Assembly (NCBI RefSeq): GCF_012328925.1 | Contig: NZ_JAAXLS010000003.1 | Location: 186,001 to 250,000, forward strand | Length of the DNA stretch: 64,000 bases | Direction of reading: 5' to 3' | From: Amycolatopsis acididurans | GTDB taxonomy: Bacteria > Actinomycetota > Actinomycetes > Mycobacteriales > Pseudonocardiaceae | Shown: positions 53,463-62,322 of the stretch, in pieces | Numbering within the stretch: position 1 is the stretch's first letter | Layout of the letters: each line of letters begins with the position of its first letter | Notes under the pieces: model-generated | The model's input: only the letters and a program-made list of their open reading frames with translations | Database searches by the model: none | Told to the model about the DNA's origin: nothing | Program-made: the position numbers and the translations under genes

Positions 53463-55556
53463 GTGCGTGGGGTGCCGAGACTTCTGACTTATTGTGCCGT
53501 CGCCGGAGTGCTGGCCGCGGGTGTCGCCGCGCCCGTCGCGCTCGGCGCCGGGCTGCTGTCCAACCAGGTGAGCGACGCCGTCGACGGGATCTCCGCGACG
53601 CTGGCCAACAGCGATCAGCCGCTGGTGACCACCGTCACCGACCGCGACGGCAACCCGATCGCGACGCTGTACGACCAGTACCGGGTACCGGCGACCTACG
53701 ACCGGATCTCCAACGCCGCCAAGGCCGCGATCGTCTCGATCGAGGACCACCGGTTCTTCTCCGAGGGTGGCGTCGACGTCAAGGGCATGGTGCGCGCGGC
53801 GCTGCACGACAGCTCGGGCGGCAGCACCCAGGGCGGCTCGACGATCACCCAGCAGTACGTGAAGAACTACCTCATCAACGTGGTGGACCGGAACAACAAG
53901 GCGGCCCAGTACGCCGACAGCGCCGACACCATCGCGCGGAAACTGCGTGAGGCCAAGATCGCGGTACAGCTCGGCCAGACCGAGTCCAAAGAGGACATTC
54001 TGACCGGATACCTCAACGTGGTCGAATTCTCCGGCAACATCTACGGCATCGGCGCCGCCGCGCAGGCCTACTTCCACACCACACCGGACAAGCTGGACGT
54101 GCAGCAGTCCGCGTTGCTGGCGGGCATGGTGAACAACCCGAACCTCTACAACCCCTACACGCACCCCGATCAGGCCCTTCAGCGGCGCAACGTCGTGATC
54201 GACGCGATGGTGACCAACCGGATGCTGGACGCGTCCGACGCCGAGACGGCCAAGGCGGCGCCGCTCGGCGTCGTCGAGGGCGGTCCGGACCTTCCGTCGA
54301 GCACCTGCATGGGCGCCGCGCCCGACGCCGGTTTCTTGTGCCAGTACGCCGAAAGCTACCTGGAGGCGGCCGGATTCACCCAGGACCAGCTCGCCACCGG
54401 CGGCTACACCGTCAAAACGACGATGGACCCTGGCGTGAGCCAGGCCGTCAAGGACGCCGTGGACGCGAACGTACCGACCACACAGGACGGTGTCGCCAAC
54501 ACCTTCGCGGTGGTGCGCCCCGGGTCCACGACGCACGAGGTGCTCGCGATGGTCGCCAACCGCAACTACGGCACCGATCCGGCCAAGGGTGAGACGTCCA
54601 CCGACATGGTCGCCAACGCCTCCGACGTGTTCGGGGCGGGCTCGTCGTTCAAGATCTTCACCTCGGCGGCGGCGATGGAGACCGGCAAGGCCGGGCTGAA
54701 CACCCCGCTGCCCAACCCGGACGGCGACTGCTTCACCCCGCCCAACGCGAACCAGTACACCAGCTGTTACCCGGTGCGCAACGACGGGCACTACAGCAAC
54801 CCGATCTCGCTGCGGGACGGGCTGGCGCTGTCGCCGAACGTGGCCTTCGTGGGACTGGAGTCGAGGGTCGGGATGCCCGCGGTGCTCGACATGGCGCGGC
54901 GGCTGGGCCTGCGGTACTCGCTGAACACCAACGACGCCGGGGCCACGCCCGACCCGTCGTCGAGCAACACGCAGTACAGCCAGCCACAGTCGCAGTACTT
55001 CCAGGACAAGCTCTCCTTCACCCTCGGCGACAGCCCGGTCAGCCCGCTGGAGATGGCCAACGTGTCCGCGACGCTGATGAGCGGCGGGACGTGGTGCCCG
55101 CCCAACCCGATCCTGTCGGTCACCGACCGGTACGGGGCGCCGGTGCCGGTCAAGCAGCAGGCGTGCGAGCAGGCCGTCTCCCCCGCGATCGCGAACACGC
55201 TGGAGGCGGGCCTGAGCCAGGACACCGTGTCCGGTACCTCGGCGACCGCGGCCAAGGCCGCGGGCTGGCACCACGCCGACATCGGCAAGACCGGTACGAC
55301 GCAGGAGAGCGAATCGGTCGCCTTCGTCGGCGGCGTCGACGACTACGCCGTGTCCTCGCTGGTGTTCGCCGACGGCCGGACCCCGCAGGAGATCTGCCCC
55401 GGCACCCCGGTGCACCTCGGCAACTGTGGTAACGGCGCGTTCGGTGGCACGGTCGCGGCACCGCCGTACTTCCGCGCCTTCACCACGATCCTCGGCAACC
55501 GGCCGGACATCCCGCTCCCGGCGCCCGACCCGGCCTACCTCGACGCGCGGGGCTGA
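53463..55556 (+). CDS. Class A penicillin-binding protein (transglycosylase/transpeptidase)
   Basis: 697 residues. One N-terminal membrane anchor. GT51 motifs: SIEDHRFFSEGGVD (catalytic Glu), GGSTITQQYVKN and the RKLREAK region. Transpeptidase motifs: SSFK (nucleophile Ser), SPN and GKTGTT. It polymerises and cross-links peptidoglycan at the outer face of the membrane. No PASTA domain is present, unlike mycobacterial PonA2. GTG start at 53463, divergent from sthA across about 110 bp. Confidence 0.95.
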   Translation: MRGVPRLLTYCAVAGVLAAGVAAPVALGAGLLSNQVSDAVDGISATLANSDQPLVTTVTDRDGNPIATLYDQYRVPATYDRISNAAKAAIVSIEDHRFFSEGGVDVKGMVRAALHDSSGGSTQGGSTITQQYVKNYLINVVDRNNKAAQYADSADTIARKLREAKIAVQLGQTESKEDILTGYLNVVEFSGNIYGIGAAAQAYFHTTPDKLDVQQSALLAGMVNNPNLYNPYTHPDQALQRRNVVIDAMVTNRMLDASDAETAKAAPLGVVEGGPDLPSSTCMGAAPDAGFLCQYAESYLEAAGFTQDQLATGGYTVKTTMDPGVSQAVKDAVDANVPTTQDGVANTFAVVRPGSTTHEVLAMVANRNYGTDPAKGETSTDMVANASDVFGAGSSFKIFTSAAAMETGKAGLNTPLPNPDGDCFTPPNANQYTSCYPVRNDGHYSNPISLRDGLALSPNVAFVGLESRVGMPAVLDMARRLGLRYSLNTNDAGATPDPSSSNTQYSQPQSQYFQDKLSFTLGDSPVSPLEMANVSATLMSGGTWCPPNPILSVTDRYGAPVPVKQQACEQAVSPAIANTLEAGLSQDTVSGTSATAAKAAGWHHADIGKTGTTQESESVAFVGGVDDYAVSSLVFADGRTPQEICPGTPVHLGNCGNGAFGGTVAAPPYFRAFTTILGNRPDIPLPAPDPAYLDARG

Positions 55557-55563
55557 GCCGAGA

Positions 55564-55584
55564 TCGGCACCCGAGTGCTGCCGA
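55564..55584. terminator. Weak hairpin between convergent PBP and phosphodiester-glycosidase genes
   Basis: TCGGCA and TGCCGA arms separated by nine bases just after the PBP stop, without a T-tract. It may be a U-tract-less actinomycete terminator. Confidence 0.3.
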
Positions 55585-55655
55585 ACCCGTGCTCGCGCGG
55601 GCTTCCCGGCCGTGCTCCGGCGGTACCGGGACGTGCGGCGGAAGCGCCTGCTCCG

Positions 55656-56822
55656 TCAGCGGCTGAACGCCCCGACCCCGTTGGCGACCGCGCGTTCGAT
55701 GCCGTCGGACGGGGAGTTGCGCACGGTCGGCATCTGGCCGGGATCGGCGAACGCGAGCGCGCTCGAGCCGCCGCCGTCGAGGTTCACCCCGGACGCCGCG
55801 CCCAGCGAGCGCAGCTGCGCGGCCACCTCGGCCACGCTCATCCCGGTGCTGGCCGTGGTCCGGCCGTCCACCGTGAGCAGGTAGGCCGTGCGGCCGTCCG
55901 CGCTCGCACCGGCGGCGGTGCGCGGCGCGACCGTGGTGGCGTCCAAACCGGACAGTGGCTGCCCACCGGCCAGGATCGGGAAGCCGCCGACGGCGAACTC
56001 GAACGGCGGCACCTTCGCTTCTCGCAGCCTGCTGCCCACGCTGACGTGGTCGCCGGGGTCGAGTGCCTTCAGTTCGCCGGCACCCTTCTCCCGGCCGACC
56101 AGCACCACGGTGCCCGGCGGGATTTCGCCCGCGCCCGGCGTTCCCGACTCCGTGGTCACCACGCCGTCGCGCACCACGACCTCCTCGGTCGCGGTCGTGC
56201 ACGCGGCCTCGCGGTCGGTGTCGGTGCCACACGCCGCCCGCGCCCGCGAGACCTCGCCCCAGTCGTGGGTGTAGACGCCGATCCCGTCTACCGGCAGCGC
56301 GTACTGGTTGAGCCCCTCGACGTCGAAAACGCCCTTGGCGGAACGGATGGCACCGGTCAGCTCCAGGCTGGACACGCGCGCCCGGCGGTCCTCCCCCATG
56401 CCGAACACGATCTTGGTGCTCGCCCCGGGCGGCATGCCGGGGCCGAAGCGCTGCCCGTCGGGCACCGCGAACTTGAGGTCGTGCCCGTCGGCGATCTCCG
56501 GCCCCACCGAGGAACCGGTGGGCGTGATCCCGGGATGGGCGTCGCTGATGTTGAAGAAGTCGCCGTTGACCCCGGCCACCGCGTGCTGGGCGGTGGTCAT
56601 CGCGGACACGGTCGCGCGCTCGGCGATGTCCTGCGGGTGCAGCAGCCCCAGGTCCGCGCGCCGCAGATCGACGGTCACGAGGTGGACGACGGCGGGGCCG
56701 TGCGCCGTCTGGACGGTGTAGGACCGGTAGCTCACGGCCGGGCCGGTGCTCGCCGCGGCCACGGGCGCCACCAGCAGGGTCAATGCCGCGGCCAGCGCGG
56801 CGCAACGACGGAAGATCCTCAT
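55656..56822 (-). CDS. Secreted phosphodiester glycosidase family protein (NAGPA/DUF2233)
   Basis: 388 residues with a signal peptide (CAALAAALTLLVAPVAAAS). Family blocks: VNGDFFNISDAHPG, NLDGGGSSALAFAD and the C-terminal VANGVGAFS. The fold is that of the enzyme exposing mannose-6-phosphate, and related bacterial proteins cleave GlcNAc-phosphodiesters in cell-wall glycopolymers. The ATG at 56822 follows AAGGGG. It is convergent with the PBP gene, both acting at the envelope. Confidence 0.9.
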   Translation of the reverse strand: MRIFRRCAALAAALTLLVAPVAAASTGPAVSYRSYTVQTAHGPAVVHLVTVDLRRADLGLLHPQDIAERATVSAMTTAQHAVAGVNGDFFNISDAHPGITPTGSSVGPEIADGHDLKFAVPDGQRFGPGMPPGASTKIVFGMGEDRRARVSSLELTGAIRSAKGVFDVEGLNQYALPVDGIGVYTHDWGEVSRARAACGTDTDREAACTTATEEVVVRDGVVTTESGTPGAGEIPPGTVVLVGREKGAGELKALDPGDHVSVGSRLREAKVPPFEFAVGGFPILAGGQPLSGLDATTVAPRTAAGASADGRTAYLLTVDGRTTASTGMSVAEVAAQLRSLGAASGVNLDGGGSSALAFADPGQMPTVRNSPSDGIERAVANGVGAFSR

Positions 56823-56899
56823 CGCGGCCCCTTCGATCGGCTCTGCTCCGCGCAAAGCTGATCATGCCGGGGTGAACGGGGATCCGCCTCCCGGTGAAC

Positions 56900-57304
56900 T
56901 CACACCCCGATGATCGCCGCGATGACCCCGTCGACGTCGACCAGTTCGCTTTCGGCGCCCACCGGCACGAGCTGATCGGTCGCGTCGAGGAAGGACTCCA
57001 CGTCCTCACGCCGCATCTCGACCACCGCGTAGCCGTCGGGCGACTCCAGTTCGAGCACGAACACGTCCTGTTCGAGGGACAGATCGGGACGCACCCGCAC
57101 ATCGCCGCGTCCCGCGGGCTCGGTCAACCCGAGCAGCAGCAGATCCCGCGCGAACACCCACTCGATCCAGACGCCCTGCTCGGCGCGAAAGGACAGCGAC
57201 ACCGCGAAGGGATCGCCGGCCACATAGGACCAACGGGAGAACACGGGCGTGCCGCACCCGTTGAGGGTCACGAACTGGTGGTGCTCCACGACGCCGGGGG
57301 CCAT
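56900..57304 (-). CDS. SsgA-family (SsgB-like) cell division protein
   Basis: 134 residues, the usual SsgA-like size. VWIEWVFARDLLLLGLTEPA, GRGDVRVRPD and ALESFLDATD-like (VESFLDATDQLVP) match SsgB. SsgB recruits FtsZ to division sites in sporulating actinomycetes. The ATG at 57304 has AGGAGG; the longer frame upstream is a shadow. This protein implies a filamentous or otherwise developmentally complex actinomycete. Confidence 0.92.
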   Translation of the reverse strand: MAPGVVEHHQFVTLNGCGTPVFSRWSYVAGDPFAVSLSFRAEQGVWIEWVFARDLLLLGLTEPAGRGDVRVRPDLSLEQDVFVLELESPDGYAVVEMRREDVESFLDATDQLVPVGAESELVDVDGVIAAIIGV

Positions 57305-57423
57305 GGCGATCCTCCTGTTTGCGAGGCTGTCACAGACCAGACGTCCGGGATGGCCCCGCGTTACGCCGGTTCCGGGAAGAAAATCGCACACCTCGACCCG
57401 GGCGCGCCGCGACCGGCGCGACT

Positions 57424-58941
57424 GTGCACGATGACCCGGTGCCACACGACGACCTCGCCGAAGCCGACACCGGCCCGATCCGCCGGATCCCGCCCGCTTC
57501 CGGCTCCCCAGGCGACGCCACGGGCTACGACTGGTTCGCCGGCGAGCCGGGCGCGCAGCAGCCGGTACGGCGCGAAGCGGGCGCCGCACGGCCCGCTCGC
57601 GCGCGACGAGAGGCACCGGCCAAGGCCCGGTCGGACCGCGAACCGGCCAAAGCCGGGACGGTGCCGCGGCACGAACCGGCGACCGCGCGGCCGGGCGGCG
57701 TGGCGAAGACCCACCGCCGCGATGCCGACGCCGGTCACGGCCATGGACACGCGCACGGGCCGGCGGCACCGGCGTCACGGCGCGTCCGGCTGCTGCTGAT
57801 CTGGCTGCTCGCCCCGCTCGCGCTCGCCACCGTGGTCGCCGCCTTCGTGCTCTACCCGTGGGGCACCGCGAAACCCACCAGCACCTACCAGTCCGGCACC
57901 CCGGTGCACGGCACCATCACCACCGCGATCAGCGGCCCGTGCCTCGCGCCCGGCCAGGTACACGTGGGTGACCAGCCCGGCACCACCGAGAAACCGTGCC
58001 TGACCGTGAACGTCGCGCTCACCGACGGGCCGGCCGCCGGCTCGGCCGTCCAGCTCATCGTCCCCATCGAGCCCAGCACACCCAGGTTCGCCGCCAGGGA
58101 CGACGTCGTGCTCAGCTACAACGGCGGCGACGCCCACGATCCCAGCTCCTACCAGCTCGTCGACTTCCAGCGCGGCCTGCCGCTGGCCGTGCTCGCGGGG
58201 CTGTTCGCGATCGCCGTCGTCGTGCTCGGCCGCTGGCAGGGCCTCGCCGCGCTCGGCGCGCTGGTACTCAGCTTCGTCGTGCTCGTGCTGTTCGTGCTGC
58301 CCGCGATCCTCGGCGGGCAGAACCCGCTGCTGGTCGCGATCGTGGGCGCGGGCATCATCATGTTCATCGCGCTCTACCTCACGCACGGCCTGTCCGCGCG
58401 GACCTCGGTCGCGGTACTGGGCACGATCGTCAGTCTCGCGCTGATCGGCGTGCTGTCGGTGATCTTCTCCGCGGCCGCGTCGCTCACCGGCCTGGACGAC
58501 AGCACCTCGACGCTCATCGGCTCGCTCGGGCACGGCATCGACGCACGCGGGCTGCTGCTGGCGGGGATCGTGATCGGCGCGCTCGGCGTGCTCGACGACG
58601 TCACCGTCACCCAGACCAGCGCCGTGTGGGAGCTGCGCCGCGCCAACCCGGCGCTGAACTGGCGGGAGCTCTACAGCGCGGGCCTGCGGATCGGGCGCGA
58701 CCACGTGGGTTCGGCGGTCAACACGCTCGTCATGGCCTACGCCGGCGCGGCGCTGCCGGTGATGCTGTACTCCTCGATCTCCGGGGTCGGGCTCGGCGCG
58801 ATCCTCGGCTCGCAGGACATCGCGCAGGAGATCGTGCGGACGCTGGCGGGCAGCGTCGGCATCGTCGCGGCGGTACCCGTCACGACCGTGCTCGCCGCAC
58901 TCATCGCCGGCCAGCAGAAACCTCAGGCGTCACAGCAGTAA
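57424..58941 (+). CDS. YibE/F family membrane protein with long disordered N-terminus
   Basis: About 505 residues. The first 120 are Pro/Ala/Arg-rich and end in a His-rich run (GHGHGHAHG), followed by one helix, a non-membrane domain and seven or so C-terminal helices. VLDDVTVTQTSAVWELR and AYAGAALPVMLYSSIS are YibE/F signatures. The function of the family is unknown. Start uncertain: GTG 57424 or 57439, neither with a Shine-Dalgarno site. The His cluster could bind metal. Confidence 0.88.
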   Translation: MHDDPVPHDDLAEADTGPIRRIPPASGSPGDATGYDWFAGEPGAQQPVRREAGAARPARARREAPAKARSDREPAKAGTVPRHEPATARPGGVAKTHRRDADAGHGHGHAHGPAAPASRRVRLLLIWLLAPLALATVVAAFVLYPWGTAKPTSTYQSGTPVHGTITTAISGPCLAPGQVHVGDQPGTTEKPCLTVNVALTDGPAAGSAVQLIVPIEPSTPRFAARDDVVLSYNGGDAHDPSSYQLVDFQRGLPLAVLAGLFAIAVVVLGRWQGLAALGALVLSFVVLVLFVLPAILGGQNPLLVAIVGAGIIMFIALYLTHGLSARTSVAVLGTIVSLALIGVLSVIFSAAASLTGLDDSTSTLIGSLGHGIDARGLLLAGIVIGALGVLDDVTVTQTSAVWELRRANPALNWRELYSAGLRIGRDHVGSAVNTLVMAYAGAALPVMLYSSISGVGLGAILGSQDIAQEIVRTLAGSVGIVAAVPVTTVLAALIAGQQKPQASQQ

Positions 58942-59027
58942 ACAGCGGTCACAGGCCGCGAACCCGGTGTGGTGATCACCCGGAAGGTGGGGTAGGAAGG
59001 CCCGCAGCGAGCAGAGAGGGGCCTGCG

Positions 59028-59321
59028 ATGGACTGCGGACTTGCACGACGCCTGTCCCGCGCCGCTCGCACCACGACGAACGCGGTGCGCGGCGTGCCCC
59101 GGCTGACCGTGGTGCTCGCCGAGATGCGTGACGCGGTCAAGCAGATCGAGCGGCTGGCGACCTTCGCCGCGCAGGAGCTGCCCGAGGTGATCTACCAGCT
59201 CGAGCAGATCCGCGGGCAGCTGGCCGAGATCGAACGCCGCGTCGTGGCCTCCCGGCCCGCGGACAACGGCCGGGTGGCTAGTCGAGATGAGCGACGAAGC
59301 GGCTCACCGCGTCCATCGTGA
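59028..59321 (+). CDS. Small helical coiled-coil protein
   Basis: 97 residues. AGAGGGG precedes the ATG at 59028. The middle (MRDAVKQIERLATFAAQELP, VIYQLEQIRGQLAEIERRV) has a clear heptad pattern. No family recognised. It overlaps the convergent membrane-protein gene by 44 bp at the 3' end. Codon usage is normal for the region, so I believe it is real. Confidence 0.65.
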   Translation: MDCGLARRLSRAARTTTNAVRGVPRLTVVLAEMRDAVKQIERLATFAAQELPEVIYQLEQIRGQLAEIERRVVASRPADNGRVASRDERRSGSPRPS

Positions 59322-59934
59322 ACCGCTGCGCGAGCTTGCCCGAGGGCGCCGCCGACGCGAGCCGGTAGAGCGGGCGGTCGGGTGCGCCATCGCCCCGCGC
59401 CTCGGACTTCAGCTGCGCCACCAGCAGTTCCGAGAACACCATGCCGTTGGCCTCGATGTTGTTCATCAGCGCGTTGGCCAGCCGCCGCAGCGCCAGCACA
59501 CCCAGTTCGCGCCCGCCGGTACCGGCGTAGACGGCGAGGTCGATCTTGACCCGCCGGCGCCGGTGTTGCCCGGTGCCCAGCAGCAGGCTCACCGTGCGCA
59601 TGCCGCGCAGGTCGGTGACGAGCAGGTCGATCCGGTCGGCCCCGGTGATGCTGACCGGCCGGGTGCGCCACGTGCGCACCAGCACCTTGTCGCCCTCCAG
59701 CCACAGCCTGCGCCGGACGTTGTAGAGCACGACGTAGAACAGCGGGAGCGCCACCACGGCCGCGACCACCAGCCCCGCGATCCGGCCGCCGATCAGCCCC
59801 GCGATCCCGCCGAATGCCGCCGCGAACAGCACGGCACCGATCAGCCCGGACACGAGACGACGGCGGCGCAGGGCCGCGTTCTCCTGATGCAGCGGCAGCC
59901 GCTCGGGCTCGCGCGCCGGATTCGGTTCGCTCAC
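59278..59934 (-). CDS. Conserved hypothetical protein with two membrane helices and PH-like region
   Basis: 218 residues. Two adjacent hydrophobic segments (about 30-75) follow a charged N-terminus; the rest is soluble and beta-rich at first (LYNVRRRLWLEGDKVLVRTW), resembling bacterial PH-domain membrane proteins, then helical. The function is unknown. The GTG at 59934 overlaps the MBL gene stop (GTGA), so they are co-translated. Confidence 0.75.
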   Translation of the reverse strand: MSEPNPAREPERLPLHQENAALRRRRLVSGLIGAVLFAAAFGGIAGLIGGRIAGLVVAAVVALPLFYVVLYNVRRRLWLEGDKVLVRTWRTRPVSITGADRIDLLVTDLRGMRTVSLLLGTGQHRRRRVKIDLAVYAGTGGRELGVLALRRLANALMNNIEANGMVFSELLVAQLKSEARGDGAPDRPLYRLASAAPSGKLAQRFTMDAVSRFVAHLD

Positions 59935-60518
59935 CGCGCGCTCATCCCGGCCAGCAGTGGATTGCCCGCCCGCTCGCGGCCGATCGTGCTCGCCTGGCCG
60001 TGTCCCGGCAGCACCACGGTGTCGTCGGGCAGCGTCAGCAGCTTGCCCCGTAACGACTCCGCGAGCACGCGCTGGTCGCCGCGGCCGATCGAACCGGCGA
60101 ACAGCGTGTCACCGGTGAGCGCGATCCGCCCGCCCTCGGCGGTGCGGAGCCGGAAGATCACCGACCCCGGCGTGTGTCCCGGAGTGTGGTCCACCGCGAT
60201 GTCCAGACCTGCCAGCTCCAGCGTGTCGCCGTCGGCGAGATCACGCGCGGACGCGTCCAGCAGCTCGCGGTCGCCGGGATGGATCCAGACGGCCACCCCG
60301 TGCTCGGCCGCCAGTTCCGCCGCGGAGGCGACGTGATCGGCGTGGCCGTGGGTGGCGAGCACCCCCTCAGGCGTCAAACCGTGCTCCCGCAACGCTTTCC
60401 GCACTCCTTCGCGAGCATCCTGGCCGGGATCGACGACCACGCACCGGGTGTCGGTGCCGGTGGCCAGAAGGTAGCAGTTGGTCCGCAACGGGCCTGCCGC
60501 GAACCCGACGACGAGCAC
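59931..60518 (-). CDS. Metallo-beta-lactamase-fold hydrolase (glyoxalase II-like)
   Basis: 195 residues. THGHADH is the zinc motif, DHTPGHTPGS, LTGDTLFAGSIGRGD and VLPGHG complete the set. Hydroxyacylglutathione-hydrolase-like proteins of this kind sit near rel and the cyclophilin in many actinomycetes. GGGAGG lies 8 bases before GTG 60518, favouring this start over earlier codons. Confidence 0.92.
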   Translation of the reverse strand: MLVVGFAAGPLRTNCYLLATGTDTRCVVVDPGQDAREGVRKALREHGLTPEGVLATHGHADHVASAAELAAEHGVAVWIHPGDRELLDASARDLADGDTLELAGLDIAVDHTPGHTPGSVIFRLRTAEGGRIALTGDTLFAGSIGRGDQRVLAESLRGKLLTLPDDTVVLPGHGQASTIGRERAGNPLLAGMSAR

Positions 60519-60640
60519 CAAACTCACCTCCCGTTGATCCGGCGCGCCCACCCTAACCGGACCTCTACAGGGTTCTCACAGGCTGTGCCCATAGACTGCC
60601 GCCACCCGAACGGTGACGTCGAGTGGATTCTGGAGTGCAG

Positions 60641-61501
60641 GTGGCGACCAACCAGCAGCGTCGTGAGGCGGCGAAGCGCAAACTCGAACGGCAGCTCGTT
60701 CGCCGTGCCGAGCGGGCGCGACGGCGCAAGATCGTCGGCGTTGGCGTGACCGTGGGCGCGGTCGTGGTCGTCGCCGGCCTGGTGGTCTTCTTCACGACCT
60801 TCGACGGCGGATCGTCGAACAACGCCGCGCCGCCCAGCACCGCGCCGACCAGCCAGGTTCAGATCCCCACCCAGCGGGTCACTGAGGCCGCGCGCCCGAC
60901 GCCGCTGCCCAATCCCACGACGTGCGACTACCCCGCCTCCACGACGCAGCAGGCCGGCAAGGCGGCCAAGGCGCCCAACGGCAAGAACGTGCCCTCCACC
61001 GGCACCGTCAACGTCACCCTGCACTCCTCGGTGGGCGACATGCCGCTGACCCTGGACCGCGCGCTCGCGCCGTGCACCGTGAACAGCTTCCTGAACCTGA
61101 TCAACCAGAACTTCTACACCGACACCTCGTGCCACCGGCTGGGCACCGAGGGCCTGCAGATGCTGCAGTGCGGCGACCCGACGGGCTCGGGCATGGGCGG
61201 CCCCGGCTACACCATTCCGGACGAGAACTTCCCGCAGCTGACCTACGGCCGCGGCATCCTGGCGATGGCCAAGACGTCCCAGCCCAACAGCGGCGGCAGC
61301 CAGTTCTTCATGGTCTACGGCGACGCCCAGCTCAGCCCGGACTACACCGTGTTCGGCTCCATCTCCGACGCCGGCCTGCAGGTGCTGGACAAGGTGGCCC
61401 GCGACGGCGTGGACCCGGCGTCGGCGGCGCAGAGCCAGGCCCAGGACGGCACCGGCGCGCCGAAGACCCCGGTCAAGTTCACCGGCGCCACGATCTCCTG
61501 A
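60641..61501 (+). CDS. Membrane-anchored cyclophilin-type peptidyl-prolyl isomerase
   Basis: 286 residues. The basic N-terminus (REAAKRKLERQLVRRAERAR) is followed by one membrane helix (30-50), a Ser/Thr/Pro linker and a cyclophilin domain: CHRLGTEGLQMLQCGDPTGS, GGSQFFMVYGD and YTVFGSISD. It assists folding outside the membrane. GTG 60641 follows TGGAG. The place next to rel is conserved in actinobacteria. Confidence 0.94.
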   Translation: MATNQQRREAAKRKLERQLVRRAERARRRKIVGVGVTVGAVVVVAGLVVFFTTFDGGSSNNAAPPSTAPTSQVQIPTQRVTEAARPTPLPNPTTCDYPASTTQQAGKAAKAPNGKNVPSTGTVNVTLHSSVGDMPLTLDRALAPCTVNSFLNLINQNFYTDTSCHRLGTEGLQMLQCGDPTGSGMGGPGYTIPDENFPQLTYGRGILAMAKTSQPNSGGSQFFMVYGDAQLSPDYTVFGSISDAGLQVLDKVARDGVDPASAAQSQAQDGTGAPKTPVKFTGATIS

Positions 61502-61528
61502 CCGCAGGCCGTGGCGGGCCTCAGCGGT
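61501..61528. terminator. Hairpin between convergent cyclophilin and enoyl-CoA hydratase genes
   Basis: ACCGC-AGGCC / GGCCT-(CA)-GCGGT, a ten-pair stem with a small bulge and a 6-base loop, spanning both stop codons. There is no T-tract; likely a bidirectional terminator. Confidence 0.5.
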
Positions 61529-62300
61529 AGGTGAACTTCGGCGTGCGGCGCGCCAGGAAGGCGGCCACACCTTCGGCGTAGTCGTCGCCGTGCAGGGCGT
61601 CGGACCAGATCGCGTCGAACTCCGCGTCGCTGTCCTGCTGGCCCGCCACGATCTTCTCGATCACGCGGTTCATCCCGCGCACCGAGGCCTGCGAGCGGGC
61701 GCACAGGGTCTCGGCGAACGCGGTGACCTCCTGCTCGAACGTTCCCGGTTCGAACGCGTCGTTGAGCAGACCGATCTCGCGCGCGCGGGTGGAGTCGATC
61801 AGCAGGCCCGAGAGCAGGAAGTACCGGGCGTGCGCGGGACCGATGAGCGAGACGAGCTGCCGGGTGGACAGAAACCCGTAGACGATGCCGAGCTTCGCCG
61901 GAGTGATGCCGAACCGCGCGCCGTGCTCGGCGAAGCGGAAGTCGCACGCGACCGAGATCTGGCAGCCGCCGCCGATGCAGTTGCCGCGGATCTTGGCGAT
62001 GCTGGGCTTGCGCATCCCGGACAGGGCACGCACGGCGTTCTCGACGACCTTGTCGTAGGCGGCGGCGCCTTCGGCCGAGGACCGCAGCCGGCCGAACTCG
62101 CTGATGTCCGCACCCGCCGAGAAGTCCGTGCCCGCACCGGTGAGCACGAGGACCTTGAGCGCGGGATCGGCCTCCACCTCGGTCACGACGTCCGGGATCG
62201 CCGACCACATGCCGTGCGTGATCGCGTTCTTCTTCTCCGGCCGCGCGAACGTCAGCAGCCCGATCTCGCCGTCCCGCGTGAACTCCAGCCCATCGACCAT
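61521..62300 (-). CDS. Enoyl-CoA hydratase/isomerase family protein
   Basis: 259 residues, crotonase fold. FSAGADISEF and GNCIGGGCQISVACDFR form the oxyanion hole and CoA site; GITPAKLGIVYGFLSTR is the third block. The usual catalytic Glu positions are not obvious, so substrate and reaction (hydratase, isomerase or other) are open. It lies between the cyclophilin and rel genes and does not share their role. Confidence 0.9.
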   Translation of the reverse strand: MVDGLEFTRDGEIGLLTFARPEKKNAITHGMWSAIPDVVTEVEADPALKVLVLTGAGTDFSAGADISEFGRLRSSAEGAAAYDKVVENAVRALSGMRKPSIAKIRGNCIGGGCQISVACDFRFAEHGARFGITPAKLGIVYGFLSTRQLVSLIGPAHARYFLLSGLLIDSTRAREIGLLNDAFEPGTFEQEVTAFAETLCARSQASVRGMNRVIEKIVAGQQDSDAEFDAIWSDALHGDDYAEGVAAFLARRTPKFTYR

Positions 62301-62322
62301 GGGACGACCCTAGCCGCCGCGG

